Shown here piece after piece: positions 12,901 to 26,000 of a stretch of 64,000 nucleotides of DNA. The notes under the pieces are model-generated. The model did not search any database. It had not been told where the DNA came from and saw only the letters and a program-made list of their open reading frames with translations. The DNA is from Agroathelia rolfsii (Eukaryota; Basidiomycota; Agaricomycetes; Amylocorticiales; Amylocorticiaceae), in contig JABRWF010000002.1 in the NCBI GenBank assembly GCA_018343915.1, forward strand, positions 4,526,001 through 4,590,000, given 5' to 3'. Numbering within the stretch: position 1 is the first letter of the stretch; each line of letters begins with the position of its first letter. The position numbers were made by a program, and so were the translations under genes.

Positions 12901-15900
12901 TTTATGAATGTGAATACGGAGTCCCGAACGGCAGCGGCCGTATTATAGCCACCGAGCACATAAAACACGCGGAGACCGACATAATTACACGTGTATAATA
13001 AGCTGAGGGCCCATACGCACACAGACCTCAAGTCAAGTTCCTTATGAGCAGGAACTCGCGTAGACAAGGCACCCGAGCCGCGCAAATGACAATCTGCCTA
13101 TAACAATGTGATTGTCCGGATCTTTTGTGTGGTCAGAGGAGGAAGAAAACAAGGCAGCAAGCCGTCTGGTTACATTCCGGATAACCTTTTCGTGGGTAAA
13201 AGGAACCTCCAGCTCCCTTTCCCTTCCTTTCCTTCCCTCTCATTCCCGGCAGTTATGTCACCTGCGGCTTTGATGCCAGTAATCATGATGGCCCTGCCAA
13301 GTTTCCTTTTTCGTGCACTGCAAACACACGTCTAAGATCAAATTGAAGAGAATCCGTAAATTTAATATGGAACTCAGGTCGCATTTTCTTTCTTTATTTT
13401 TTTGCTTCTTGTCGCCGTTTCACCGTTGTCGACTATATTCGCCGAGGACAAGAAACCCATGACGCCATGATGATAGATTGATAGGCATATGAACGTGTGC
13501 ATCCGAGTCTTCCGGTCTGCACGCGCGCGCGCCGCGTAGCTGCAAAGTGACGATTCCGTGGATACAACCGAGACCGAAACCACCAAGTATCGATCCGGAG
13601 AGTCCATCATCTGTCCCTCCTCCATCAATCCACTTACCCATTGATGATGATACCCATTTGAATATGTTGTGTTGCTGTATCTTTTCAAATGCTCTTCGCA
13701 GCTGTTGTCGTTGTCGTCCAGCCCAGGTTGCTATGCTATACTATGACCTGCGGCCTGAGCACGCAGAAGGTCCAACATTCCAAATTTTAATGGCAATTGA
13801 AAATGTTCATTCATCCATTGTGGTTAGCACATTAATCCTGTACACACTCTGCCGTCAACACGGAAATGACTTGTTACAACCCATATATACAATCACCCCG
13901 TTTACGACGCGAGCCCAATCACCGGTTTCTAAACATACTCCGCTTTCAAAAAATTCGGGCTGCTAAGTAAAAACCCGCTTCACAACAAGAGCGCACTAAA
14001 ATATTGGCATTGACTGACATGATCAGTCAATATCCAAAAACGAAAACAAAAACAAAACAAAAAAAATCACACATGCACACGGCTGTACTACACGTGTAAA
14101 TGAACCCTGATTCCATATCGAATCGATTCAAGTTTCTGCCGGACGACCCTGTTTTATTGATTACTTTTTATTTATTTATATATGCTATGAGAAGACGTGA
14201 TTGAGAAAACACAAGGGGCAATGATGGGCTTGCTTCACTGGTAAAATTGGGCAGGGGTGTTCCCAGACTGCTGGTACTGTCGATCGATTGCTCAGCCCAA
14301 GCGCCCATTGGCACAACTGACAAGCCGCCAGGTGCCGCCGCAGTGGCGGTCGCGATCCATAAGAAAACCTCAGCACCGAGGAGCATGTTGGGTTTATATA
14401 GGATGTACTAACGCATAAAAGGATCATCATCAAAAATGTCAATTCATCACACACAACTTTCCTTTTTTTTTTTTTTGTTCATATGATATTAAAAAAATGA
14501 TGACAAGGATGACATGTTGTAATTTTATTTATTTATTTCTTTTTGCTGATGAGGATGTTATGTATCAATGACAATGATCGTTCGCCAATTCATGATAATG
14601 ACAACTCGGGCGAAGGGTGATATATCAACGATGATGATAATTATATGAATTTACGATCCAGTTCAGGGACCAAATAATAATAAGATGATGATGAACGCGT
14701 TCGCTGTGCCAGTGCAAGCCAATCATCTCACCCCCATTTTTTGACAAGGAGCCAAGGCGATCAGGGGCGGGAGATGACGATGCCAAGTCCGGGGGCTTTT
14801 ATGCAATTACGGCCGATCCAGAAAAGAAAAGAAAAAAAAGTGAAGCTGAACAAGCGCATATGCGGACCTCGTCGGAGTTCTGTTCTGCTTCTTATTGAGT
14901 CTGGTATGGCCTGTTAGCTGCCGCGTCTCTGCCGTTCCGTTGCTGTCACCCGCGCATAGCATCCGCGCATCGTGGTAGGTTAGTATGCGTCATGTTGCTT
15001 GGGAGGAGTGTAACTACGCAACTCCACCAGATAGAATGAGCCGAGTCGTGATCGAGAATCACCTGTGTTCACTTACTGAGACATACAGACAGACGTAATG
15101 GTATTCGTATATACATGTAAGTGCACATGTAATATGTTTAAATTGAGATGAGGTAGAACGGAACAACAACAATAACCGAGTTGAGTCGAGTTGTATCCAA
15201 TTCCAATTTCCATCGCCGTGATAGTGATGATGATTATCATAATGAGGGCTAGTAGCGGCGATACAGTATTATATAGTACGCCTCACACAAACATTGCATT
15301 GACTAGCAGTCACAGCGAAACATAATCAAACTTGTATATACACTTGCTTGTCTCATTTGGATTATAAGCGCTGCGCCAGGGATCGCGTGACCAACCGGCT
15401 CCATCCATCCCAGCACCACCACCAACTATGTATATCATCATCATCATCAGCATCATCATCGCCATTTCTCATCTCCGAGTTTATCCTTTTCATCTGTGTA
15501 TCTTTCCTTCTTCTGTTCTTCTTGTTCTCCTTTCGATACCAGGATTGCTCAGACGCCGTGATGACGACGATGCTGATGCTGATGGGGTGCTGTTGTTGTT
15601 GACAGCTATGACGAGGATAAAAAAAAAAAAGGTTCATTCAATACAGTATAGGCTATATAAACAACAAGGGTGTGCTATTTATTTAAGCTAGGTTAGCTTA
15701 GCAGTAGCGGCCGGCAAGCACCCATCACCCATATACGGCTGTGATGAAGCGTATCACGGCATATATGAGGTACATGTATCGCCCCGGATCGATTGGCAGC
15801 GCCACGATCAGCAGTGTGTGTGTGTGTGTAGGCGGTACCGGAGCCCGTTAATATACGAGAGTGGACAGCGGTAAATGGTAGCAGGACGGCAGGGCACAAG

Positions 15901-17300
15901 GGCAGAGACAGATGTCTCACCTGAGGGAAGCGGGGCACACCTATACGGTTATGTCATACCCTCTTACTAATAACATTTGACGCGTGGTACAAAAAAAAAA
16001 GTGGGCAGAAGAAGAAGATAAGAGAGCCTGTGGGGGGAGAAGGAAAAAAAAAAGATGTGCCCCTGAGTCGAGAAGAAGGGATGGCGTCGTTGACTACGCT
16101 AACTGCCGGGGCAAAGAATAAGAGAGGAATGGTCTCTTCACTTTTTTCTTTTTGTTACGTCCGAGCGACGCTTTTCTTATCTACTCGCTGTTTTTGTGTG
16201 ATGATGGGTGCATGTGTCACATGCGAGCAGCAGCAAGCGTGCGAAGAGCGAGAAAGGAACAGAGAATTGTCCATGACAGGGGAAGCCGGGTGCCCGTGAT
16301 GGGCAGGCTAGTGATGGGTGATGATGATGATGCTGAATGCATCGATGAATCGATGATGGGCCGGATTTGGATTGGGTTCTGATTCTGGGTCGCTTTTCGT
16401 CCTTTTCGTCGGCTTCGCAATGGACGATGGCGGGTTTTTGTTTTTGGATGGTGCTTCTTTCTTCCGTCGGCAACTCTGGCTCGAGCCTCCGGTGGCACGG
16501 GAAGATCGCATCTGGCGCGGCGGCGCACGAGCTGTCACACACACACACGCACACACAGCTCCCATATGATCGCTTTAGGGTCCGACCATGATCCCACTTC
16601 GGTGCAAGGGCGTGACACATGTCATCCGTTGGGGAAGCATGCTGTCATCGGGTTAATTGGACGGATGGTTAATTTCTTATTACCTCACATGCGTGCTCGC
16701 ATAGTGCAGTGAACACGTACACGCCGCCCTTGTCCATTTTATTTGCTGCTTCGGGGACTGGAACCACAGGCATGGCTCGTTGTTGTCTGACAAACAAGCA
16801 GCAGGAGGCAAGCAGGCGGGCATCTGAAAGGGTGAGGAGGGAAGGCCGGGGACAAGCATCTCCACGGACGGACGCGCTGTGCAACAGGCAGGCAGGCAGG
16901 CAGACAGGCAGCAAACAGCTAGGGCAGCGGCTAAGCAGCCCCAGCCCCAGGAGCTGAGCTGCTCGCTGAAGCCATCATCTCGGAGTCGGAGCGATTGGGC
17001 GTGTGTTGGTCGCAAGGGGAAGGGAGACCCGAGGGGGAAAGGGGGAGCCGGAAGAGCGGTATGCGTCGGAAGAAGGAAGCAAAGACTCGGTTAGAATCAA
17101 GATTGCGGGCAAGAAGGGAATTTATATTGGGGCATTCGAGTGATGAGATCTGATCTGGTATTCTGTGGCTGTGCTGCTCGGGTTGTGTTCGTTGACCTGA
17201 ATGTAGATCACAGAAGACGTTTAGTTTCCCCCCCGCCCGAGCATTCGGGTCCTGATGCACCTATTCCTTTTTCTTTTTTTCCCCATCCTTCGCTAATTTC
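9950..17300. other. gene-poor region upstream of CYC8-like gene
   Basis: About 7.3 kb in which I support no gene. It holds scattered simple repeats: purine GA tract near 12576-12596, CAT/TCA repeats near 15430-15462, a TG run at 15814-15829, a CA run at 16535-16557 and a GGCA tetranucleotide run at 16887-16910. The distal part (15.3-17.3 kb) is rich in such tracts. It may be a long regulatory upstream region of the co-repressor gene, but nothing proves this. Confidence 0.4.
16887..16910. repeat. GGCA tetranucleotide microsatellite
   Basis: Five to six tandem GGCA units with one GACA variant, in the upstream region of the CYC8-like gene. Confidence 0.7.
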
Positions 17301-17514
17301 ATATATATATTCGTACTCCTCCAACCCGCGGCAACTCTTCCTCGCCCGTAGTTCCCCATCCCCTCTGGTCCTTGCCTCATCCTCCTCCTCCTTGCCTTCT
17401 CTCTCTCTCTCTTTCTCTCCCCCTCGTCGTCATCCTTCTCCCTCTCCTTGGGCGAACACCCTCTCTCCCTTCCCTCTGGCTCCTCGACGTGAGCGCTGAT
17501 ACCACTCCTGCATC
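17301..17514 (+). promoter_or_regulatory. probable CYC8-like promoter / leader
   Basis: An ATATATATAT stretch (17301-17310) is followed by a long pyrimidine-rich tract (TC/CT repeats, about 17330-17480) running up to the ATG at 17515. CT-rich leaders directly before the start are common in fungal promoters. The transcription start cannot be placed from sequence alone. Confidence 0.4.
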
Positions 17515-20500
17515 ATGTCTCATCGTCACGTCTCTCGCGCGGACCATGATGCGCGCCTTCACGAACCATCACGACAACACCTTCTCCAACCACATCCCGC
17601 GCATGCCCCTGGCCACGGTCCACATCTCAATGGCAACGGCGGTCTACCAGCCACACCCGGCACACTCTCAAACGGCTCGTCACATGGTGTCTCCCCTGCA
17701 GCCATGCCCTCGGGTTCTGTGAACGGCTCGGGCGCAGCAGCAGGACAGCCTATCATATCCCAACTCGCACGCGAGAATGAAAAGACGTGGTTGACCATCG
17801 GTGCGTGTCTTGTTCCCCTGACGGAGTGTCGTCATTTCTCGCGGAGAACATGGTCTTACAAATGACACGGCTCTTGTCTTGTCTCTCCGTTTTATTCCTC
17901 CCCCCCCCCTTCATACCAACACAGGCCGAGTGGCAGAGCAGATGGAAGATCTGGAACACGCCTTGTCGGCATACGAGAATGCTCTGCGGCACAATCCAAA
18001 CTCGCTCCCGGGACTGACGCAAGTCGCCCATATCGCTCGGATCAAAGAGAATTATCCCAAGGCGCGTGTTCATTCCATTACTCTCCCAATGGTCTCTGCT
18101 TCGCACTTTGACGTGCTGGCAACCTTGTCCACCCAAACTCCGCCCATTGGATCATGACATCGCTGCACAGCCACGACGTCTAGATCGTGTGCAATCTTGT
18201 GTTTCCTTGCCCGATTTAGACCCATCTACCTCACTCACTCACGTGGTACTTCCAAGACAAGGTTGTGCTGACTCAGCAAATTTTAGGCTATCGAATACTT
18301 TGACCGCGCCATTACGCTGCAGGAAGACAACGGCGAGCTGTGGAGTGCCCTCGGTAAGTGACAATAGTATAGTATCGCCTCGGGCGGCTGTTATCTGACG
18401 CCGCCTTTTACAAGGACACTGCTTCTTGATGCAAGATGACTTGCAAAAGGCCTACAATGCGTATCAGCAGGCCTTGTACTTGCTTCCCAATCCAAAGGTT
18501 CGAATCACACGATCACTCACGGTATCACATGCTGACTTGATTCAATAATAGGAGGATCCCAAATTGTGGTATGGCATCGGCATCCTCTACGATCGATATG
18601 GCTCTTTGGAGCATGCAGAGGAGGCATTCGCCTCCGTGTTACGCATGGAGAAAGGTACAGAAAACACTACAGAGGTGAGTATACCGGGGCGATGCTAATC
18701 CCCTTTTTCTATCGTCATATAGCCAAGGAGCTTGATTTTGACAAGTCCAACGAGATCCTCTTCCGCCTCGGCATAATCTATAAACAACAACAAAAATACG
18801 CCGAGTCGCTGGCTGCGTTTGAACGCATTCTGCGCAGTCCACCCAACCCTCTCGCGCATGCCGATATCTACTTCCAGATCGGCCATGTGTACGAACAGCA
18901 GAAGGACGTGAGTATATTATCTACCTTATCTTCAGAATCTGAGGCGCTTATGTGCATGTTTTAGTACGTCAACGCGAAGCAAGCATACGAGCAAGTCGTG
19001 GCAGAGAACCCGAACCACGCCAAAGTACTGCAGCAACTTGGCTGGCTGTATCATCAGGATGGGTCGACATTCCAGAACCAGGAGACGGCAATTCAATATC
19101 TGACCAAGAGCTTGGAAGCGGGTGCGTCAACATGAGCTCTTATTTTATTACCTTTCTAATTTTAATGTTGGCTATCAGATCCATCCGATCCCCAGAGCTG
19201 GTACCTCTTGGGCCGTGCCTACATGGCCGGCCAGAAGTACAACAAGGCCTACGAGGCTTATCAACAGGCCGTCTATCGCGATGGGCGCAACCCCACGTTC
19301 TGGTGCTCGATTGGCGTGCTCTACTTCCAAATCAACCAGCTGCGCGATGCACTGGATGCCTACTCGCGCGCGATCCGCATCAACCCTTACATCTCAGAGG
19401 TCTGGTACGACCTCGGCAGTCTCTATGAGAGCTGCAACAACCAAATCTCGGATGCCATCGATGCCTATGCGCGTGCTAGCGAGCTTGACCCCACGAACAA
19501 GGTCATCACACAGCGTCTCGAGTTGCTGAGGAATGCTCAGGCAACGGGCAGCCAGCTTCCAGCTGCGCCTGGCCCACAGGATGTCCATCCCACCGCGTAT
19601 GCCAACGCCGTCGTACCTCCTAACGGCCTTTCGGGCCCACCTCTCTTGCTGGCATCGGCTGGCAGCACCACACGGCCATCGTTCCGCAATGACTCGCGTG
19701 ACGTCGACAACGGCGCACCACTTTCGCACGCTTCCCTCAATGGCCGCGCCTCACCTCCTCCCCGCTATCGCGCTGCGCCGCCGCCCATCAACGTCGACGA
19801 TAGTAGGCGCGTCTCCACGCACCCGCCCTTGGCGCCCATGGAAGTTGACCGCCCAGCGAGCCACCGCGAGGGTTCGATGCGGATGCACGTCCACCACTCG
19901 CCAATCTCACCCCACGAGGCTCCACGCGGCATGGCGGCCGATCCCTACATGCAACGCCCTCTCAAAAGACAGGCATCGATGTCTGCCTCACCCCAGATGC
20001 AGGGCGTACATGAGCTGATCTCGGCACCGTCGCCGAAGCAGTATCCGCGCTACAGCTCTGGCCGCCGCTCGCCCGTGTCAACGACGCCCTCAATGCATCA
20101 CCACCATCGTCGCTCGTCTCCGCCGCCGCCCCCGCGTGGGTATCAGGAGCTGGCTAGCAACCGCGATATGGCATGGGAGCGCCCAAGTGAGCGTCATCAC
20201 CCGATGGAGGAAGACGGCCGACGGGGCGGTGGTACTCATGAGACCTCGTTGCCGCCTCCGCCACCGCTCAACCAGCGTTCGAGGGATGTGTCCCCTGTTT
20301 CCTCGCACGGTGGAGGGCGGGCGTCAGCAGCGCAATGGAGCCCGTATGGTCCTGGTGCACCGCAGCCGCTGCATCATGAGCGTTCGTCGAGGTATGATCC
20401 CCTGCACGACGGCGCTCCTGGTGGTGGGTATTCGAGCCACCGCAGCCAACATCGCGATCGGTCGAGTGATAGCAGGCATGGGTCGTATGCAAGGTCTCCT

Positions 20501-21952
20501 GAGGTGGTGCCGCGTCATGTTCTGCCCTCGCTCTCTGCGCACGGACGTGGTATGAGCCCAGGTCCACAGGAGAGAGTGCACCCATCTCGGCGGTCGACGG
20601 GGCAGCAGCATAAGGACAACGTGATGGTTCCTAGCATGCCCTCCCCAGCACCGGTGTCTTCGAAGCCCTCCAAGCCGAGTTCATCATCATCATCCTCGTT
20701 CCGTGGCGAGCCCCCAGCATCGTCGTCGAATGGTCGACAGACACCCAAGGCTCCACCTGCACTCAACGCGCCTCCTCTCAAGGTATCCGACATTGCTCCC
20801 GGTAGCAGCAGCTCACGCTCGCATTCGCATCGGCCGCAGTCAGCTACGCAGCCGTCGCCGGTGCACCCGCGCCCACCAGTCCGCGTTGTCGACGAGGACT
20901 ACGACGACGGCGTGGCGGAGGTGCTGATGGATCTCGCTGCGCGCCCTGTGCGCTCGCCCCCCGATGACGTCCTACCCCCGCCGCCATCTGCATCCGCGTC
21001 AAAGCCTGAGTCTCCCGTGCGCTCGATGGATTCGCCATCGCGATACACACGCGGCTCAGTATCGTCCAACGGCAGCAGACACTCTCCACAAGGGATCAAG
21101 CGCCCTCGCAGCCCGGCATCTGATAGCACTACAGACAGCAAGCGCTCGCGCATTGATCGCGACGTCATCATGCGCTCCGCAACGTCTCCCGAACCCACCT
21201 CGGCAGCGCCATCGAGCGGTGGTGGCAGGCCGGGACCATCGAGCAGGCCGTCGCCGATCCCGTTCAGGACGCAGCCGAGCGCGAACTCGCTCTCGCCGCC
21301 TCAGTCGAAGACGCCAGTGCCGCCGCCACCGCCACCACCGACCAGCCAAGCAATGCAGCCGTCGTTGCCTTCCGTGTTGCCGCCTCATCCGCGCCCGGTG
21401 GGTAATGCTGGTAGTAACAACAGCAGCAGCAATGGCAATAACAGCAGTACCAGCAGCAGCAGCACCAGCAGTAACAACGTGATGGCTCTTCCACCAATTG
21501 CTACCCTTCCTGCCTCTCCAGACCCTTCTGACGACCGAGGACATTTGGATAACCGTATGCACATTGATGAACATATTTCCGACTCTCGCGACTCTCGCAA
21601 CGGCAATAGCAACAATAGTGGAGAGAGCGGTTTGCGCAGCCGCAGTGCGAGCGGCAGCCACTCGCGCCGGCCAAGCATCACGTACTCGCCACGGGATCGC
21701 GACCGTAACGGGCCTGCGAGCAGTGACAGGGAGCGTGAACGTGAGCGCAGCAGCATCATGTCGCCTCGTGAGCGGGAGAGGCCCAATGGAGCTTCTGCAT
21801 CGGTGGCGGCGATCCAGCGCTCGCAGTCGAGGCCGAGCTCAGGGCCGGGCACACCACAGACGATGGTGATGAGCACGCCGAGCCCGGGTGGGAGCAGCAA
21901 CAACGGTGGTAATGGTGGGCAGACGCTTCCCAAGGTCGAGGCGTCGGCGTGA
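17515..21952 (+). CDS. cyc8: CYC8/SSN6-type TPR transcriptional co-repressor
   Basis: Eight exons (17515-17800, 17925-18061, 18287-18353, 18415-18497, 18552-18654, 18723-18907, 18965-19121, 19179-21952) total 3792 nt, giving 1263 aa. Residues about 88-455 form ten consecutive TPR units, the number in yeast Ssn6. Examples are the repeats containing YENALRHNP, YFDRAITLQE, YQQALYLLPNP and YSRAIRINP. The remaining ~800 residues are disordered and rich in Ser, Pro, His and Arg, with an Asn/Ser homopolymeric patch near 21410-21480. Ssn6 pairs with Tup1 in the nucleus and represses genes through DNA-bound factors; the TPRs contact Tup1 and those factors. Seven introns keep frame; the second (18062-18286) must begin GC, not GT, to preserve the TPR2 frame. 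A short Asn/Gln-poor N-terminus precedes the TPRs. Identity is firm; exact exon ends of intron 2 are less so. Confidence 0.93.
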
Positions 21953-23042
21953 AGAATGAAGAAAAGATGATGCGGGGCGGTGTATGTGTATTTCTTTTTT
22001 TTTGTTTACTGGAGTGAGGTTTGCATTCTGTGGTGATGCGGGTTCTTGAATTCGAAATCCTTCTTGCGTTTGTCGTGTATGTGTTCTTGTTCTTCATTTC
22101 TCCTCAATTTCTCCCCTCTTCATCGCGTCTTCATGACATGTCTATATCGCATATATACTCGAGCATTTTCTATCTCCTTTTTCTCCTCTTCTACCTTCTC
22201 TTTCATTCTCCTGTTCACGGTTATCCAAGTGAATTGGTACTCTACTCTCATATGCGATGATTCTTTCTCTCCCTTTCTTTTTTTACTATAGCTAAGCTAT
22301 TCTTTTTCACCTCTCTCACTTGTTTCCTTCTTCTCTTCCTTACACTGATGTACATGATGATGAATAGTACTGTTCTTGCTCTAAATCAAACATTTTTTTC
22401 TTCGACGAATTTGACCGATCATGAAAGTTAATGAGGATTGTCGACTTGAGCTATATTCCGCAACCTCGATTACTCTAAGGCCTTGACCTGCTTATATCGC
22501 AGCCTTTAATGTCCTGTCGCTTCGATGTCTAATTCCGTTTCGTCGTCGCGGCACCGTGAACAGTTAAGATGGGGGTAATATCAGAAAAATATGATAATAT
22601 ACGTCGAAGAAGAACACCAACGCAAGTTTGTGATATTTACATCAAATGAATCAGGAAAAATACTGCAAATACTTCAACATACAAATCATCAAACAGAAAA
22701 CGTATTGTGGCAGGGCATGGAGAGACAACTAACAGAAGAACGTAAAACAAAGGGAGGTTTTCGATATATCAAATGGCGATTGTTAAAAAGATAAAGACGA
22801 ACACAAGCAAAATGGAAACGCGAGTAATACTATACAAGGTCACAAAAAGAATCCGCACTAGACGACAATTGGGTTACTCATGAGTAAAATGTGCGGTGGC
22901 GTCCGGACTAAAAAGATTATCAAATGTCACAGCAAGGTTTTGGGCTTGATCGCTTCAAGTTCTACAATAATACGCACCATTGATTCAGTAGAAAGTTAGC
23001 AGAGGAATGAAGTTAGTCATATAAAGAAAATAAAACGACACC
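21953..23042. other. convergent intergenic region
   Basis: It holds the 3' flanks of the CYC8-like gene (plus) and the NLR gene (minus). The left half is T-rich and pyrimidine-rich. A 67-codon frame at 22591-22794 shows no family resemblance and is not called. No other structure was seen. Confidence 0.5.
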
Positions 23043-26000
23043 TTAAGAACACTCCAATTCGTTAGCAGGTAACATCTGATTACAACTTTCCCAATCCTCT
23101 CCATACGCAAAATTCGATAGATCAAGGTGTAGGCGAGTTTGGTTGATAATAAGGGTGGTCCGGGGCATATAAAGCAAAGAGCGCATGTCTTCTGGGATCC
23201 AGATGAATAATTCGCCGTTAGGACCTTTAATCCAGCCATCATGTGTATTAAAAGAGAAAAGATCACGGAGATCTGAGACTTGGGGAGGAGGATTAAATGA
23301 TGGAACTTTTAAAAGTTGGAATGGCGCGAAAGGATGTGGTTTCAGACGCAAGGAATAAGGCAAAGCAACTAAGCTCGGGCTAGAATTGGTGTCATCGACT
23401 GGATTAGTGCTGAGCGGTATAGAAGGATGATTAGTATATGCATCCAATACTTGCACCGTGTTGTCATCAGATCCAGAGACGATGCGATTGCCGTCAGGTG
23501 AATATGCCACAGAATTGACGGAACTGGTGTGTCCTTGAAGGGGCGGCATGGCGGGCTGACCGGTGTGAGCATCCCATACTCGCACCGTGTTGTCAGATCG
23601 GCCAAAGCCACCAGATCCAGAGACGATGCGATTGCCGTCAGGTGAATATGCCACAGATCTGACGGGCCTGGTGTGTCCTTGAAGCGGCGGCATGGCGGGC
23701 TGACCGGTGTGAGCATCCCATACTCGCACCGTGTTGTCATCAGATCCAGAGACGATGCGATTGCCGTCAGGTGAATATGCCGCAGAATAGACGGAACTGG
23801 TGTGTCCTTGAAGGGGCGGCATGGCGGGCTGACCGGTGTGAGCATCCCATACTCGCACCGTGTTGTCATTCGATCCAGAGACGATGCGATTGCCGTCAGG
23901 TGAATATGCCACAGAATTGACCCAACTGGTGTGTCCTTGAAGCGGCGGCATGGCGGGCTGACCGGTGTGAGCATCCCATACTCGCACCGTGTTGTCATCA
24001 GATCCAGAGACGATGCGATTGCCGTCAGGTGAATATGCCACAGATCTGACGGAACTAGTGTGTCCTTGAAGCGGCGGCATGGCGGGCTGACCGGTGTGAG
24101 CATCCCATACTCGCACCGTGTTGTCATCAGATCCAGAGACGATGCGATTGCCGTCAGGTGAATATGCCACAGATCTGACGGGCCTGGTGTGTCCTTGAAG
24201 CGGCGGCATAGCGAGCTGACCGGTGTGAGCATCCCATACTCGCACCGTGTTGTCATCAGATCCAGAGACGATGCGATTGCCGTCAGGTGAATATGCCACA
24301 GATAAGACGTAACTGGTGTGTCCTTGAAGCGGCGGCATGGCGGGCTGACCGTTGTGAGCATCCCATACTCGCACCGTGTTGTCATTCGATCCAGAGACGA
24401 TGCGATTGCCGTCAGGTGAATATGCCACAGAATTGACGGAACTGGTGTGTCCTTGAAGGAGCGGCATGGCGGGCTGACCGGTGTGAGCATCCCATACTCG
24501 CACCGTGTTGTCAGATAGGCCAAAGCCACCAGATCCAGAGACGATGCGATTGCCGTCAGGTGAATATGCCGCAGAATAGACGGAACTGGTGTGTCCTTGA
24601 AGCGGCGGCATAGCGAGCTGACCGGTGTGAGCATCCCATACTCGCACCGTGTTGTCATTCGATCCAGAGACGATGCGATTGCCGTCAGGTGAATATGCCA
24701 CAGATAAGACGTAACTGGTGTGTCCTTGAAGCGGCGGCATGGCGGGCTGACCGTTGTGAGCATCCCATACTCGCACCGTGTTGTCATCAGATCCAGAGAC
24801 GATGCGATTGCCGTCAGGTGAATATGCCACAGATAAGACGGAATTGGTGTGTCCTTGAAGCGGCAGCATAGCGGGCTGACCGGTGTGAGCATCCCATACT
24901 CGCACCGTGTTGTCAGATCGGCCAAAGCCACCAGATCCAGAGACGATGCGATTGCCGTCAGGTGAATATGCCGCAGAATAGACGGAACTGGTGTGTCCTT
25001 GAAGCGGCGGCATAGCGAGCTGACCGGTGTGAGCATCCCATACTCGCACCGTGTTGTCATCAGATCCAGAGACGATGCGATTGCCGTCAGGTGAATATGC
25101 CACAGATCTGACGGGCCTGGTGTGTCCTTGAAGCGGCGGCATAGCGAGCTGACCGGTGTGAGCATCCCATACTCGCACCGTGTTGTCTAAAGATCCAGAG
25201 ACGATGCGATTGCCGTCAGGTGAATATGCCACAGATAAGACGGAACCGGTGTGTCCTTGAAGCGGCGGCATAGCGAGCTGACCGGTGTGAGCATCCCATA
25301 CTCGCACCGTGTTGTCTAAAGATCCAGAGATGATGCGGTTGCCATCAGGTGAATATGCCACAGAATTTACATAACTAGTATGGTTTACTAGGCAAAGCTT
25401 CCATGCTTTCGATCTATTTGTTCCTACGTAATTCATTTCACCAATCCCTTTATATCGCGACCGGAATTTCTCTTCGATCATCGATCCATCCCTGCAAAAC
25501 GCAAGCGCAGAGAGGTAAATATGTGGCACACTCTGCGAGATTGCCCCTTTAGACTCGTGTGAAAAGTAAATTGCGTCGTCTATGAATCGGATTAAGTCCG
25601 GCATGGCCTGTTTTTTTTTTTTACTGGTTAGCCATAAATAAATGATGTTTGTCAGATTGATTTACCTTGACAAATGGTAGCAATGTTTGTAACATGTCCG
25701 GAATCGCACCCGTCCGTCCAGCAAGACTCATGGCTTCAAGCCAATAAAGAAATTTCGGGACTAGTGTTTTTTCGATCCAAGTGACGATAGCCGCCGATTG
25801 CTCTGGTGAACTATCCTGTATTACATGATCTGACCATCGCCCAGCAGCGTATAATAAGTGTTGAGGCAGTGACAGCCCCTGATCTTCGTTGCTCAGAAAC
25901 GATGTACGAGCTTGAGCGACGTTGAACCGAAGTTCTTTATCCATTACTTGAAAGCAGCATTGAAGCAGTGAGAAGCGCGCCTCTTGCTCGGGGATGAAAT

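Noticed and set aside
16177..16620. 147-codon minus frame in the simple-repeat region
   Set aside because: Composed largely of microsatellite-derived His and Cys/Val runs.
17140..17499. 119-codon frame just upstream of the CYC8-like start, possibly a long uORF
   Set aside because: Low-complexity Ser/Pro from the CT-rich leader; no evidence that it lies in the transcript.
18490..18510. GGTTCGAATC string resembling a tRNA B box
   Set aside because: Lies at an intron donor of the CYC8-like gene with no A box or cloverleaf around it.
23369..25165. 598-codon open frame inside the WD40 array in another frame of the minus strand
   Set aside because: A by-product of tandem units whose lengths are multiples of three; once open in one unit a shadow frame stays open in all.
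23399..25385. Regular direct repeats that could suggest a CRISPR array or satellite
   Set aside because: Units encode WD40 blades in a continuous, phase-keeping frame fused to a NACHT domain.
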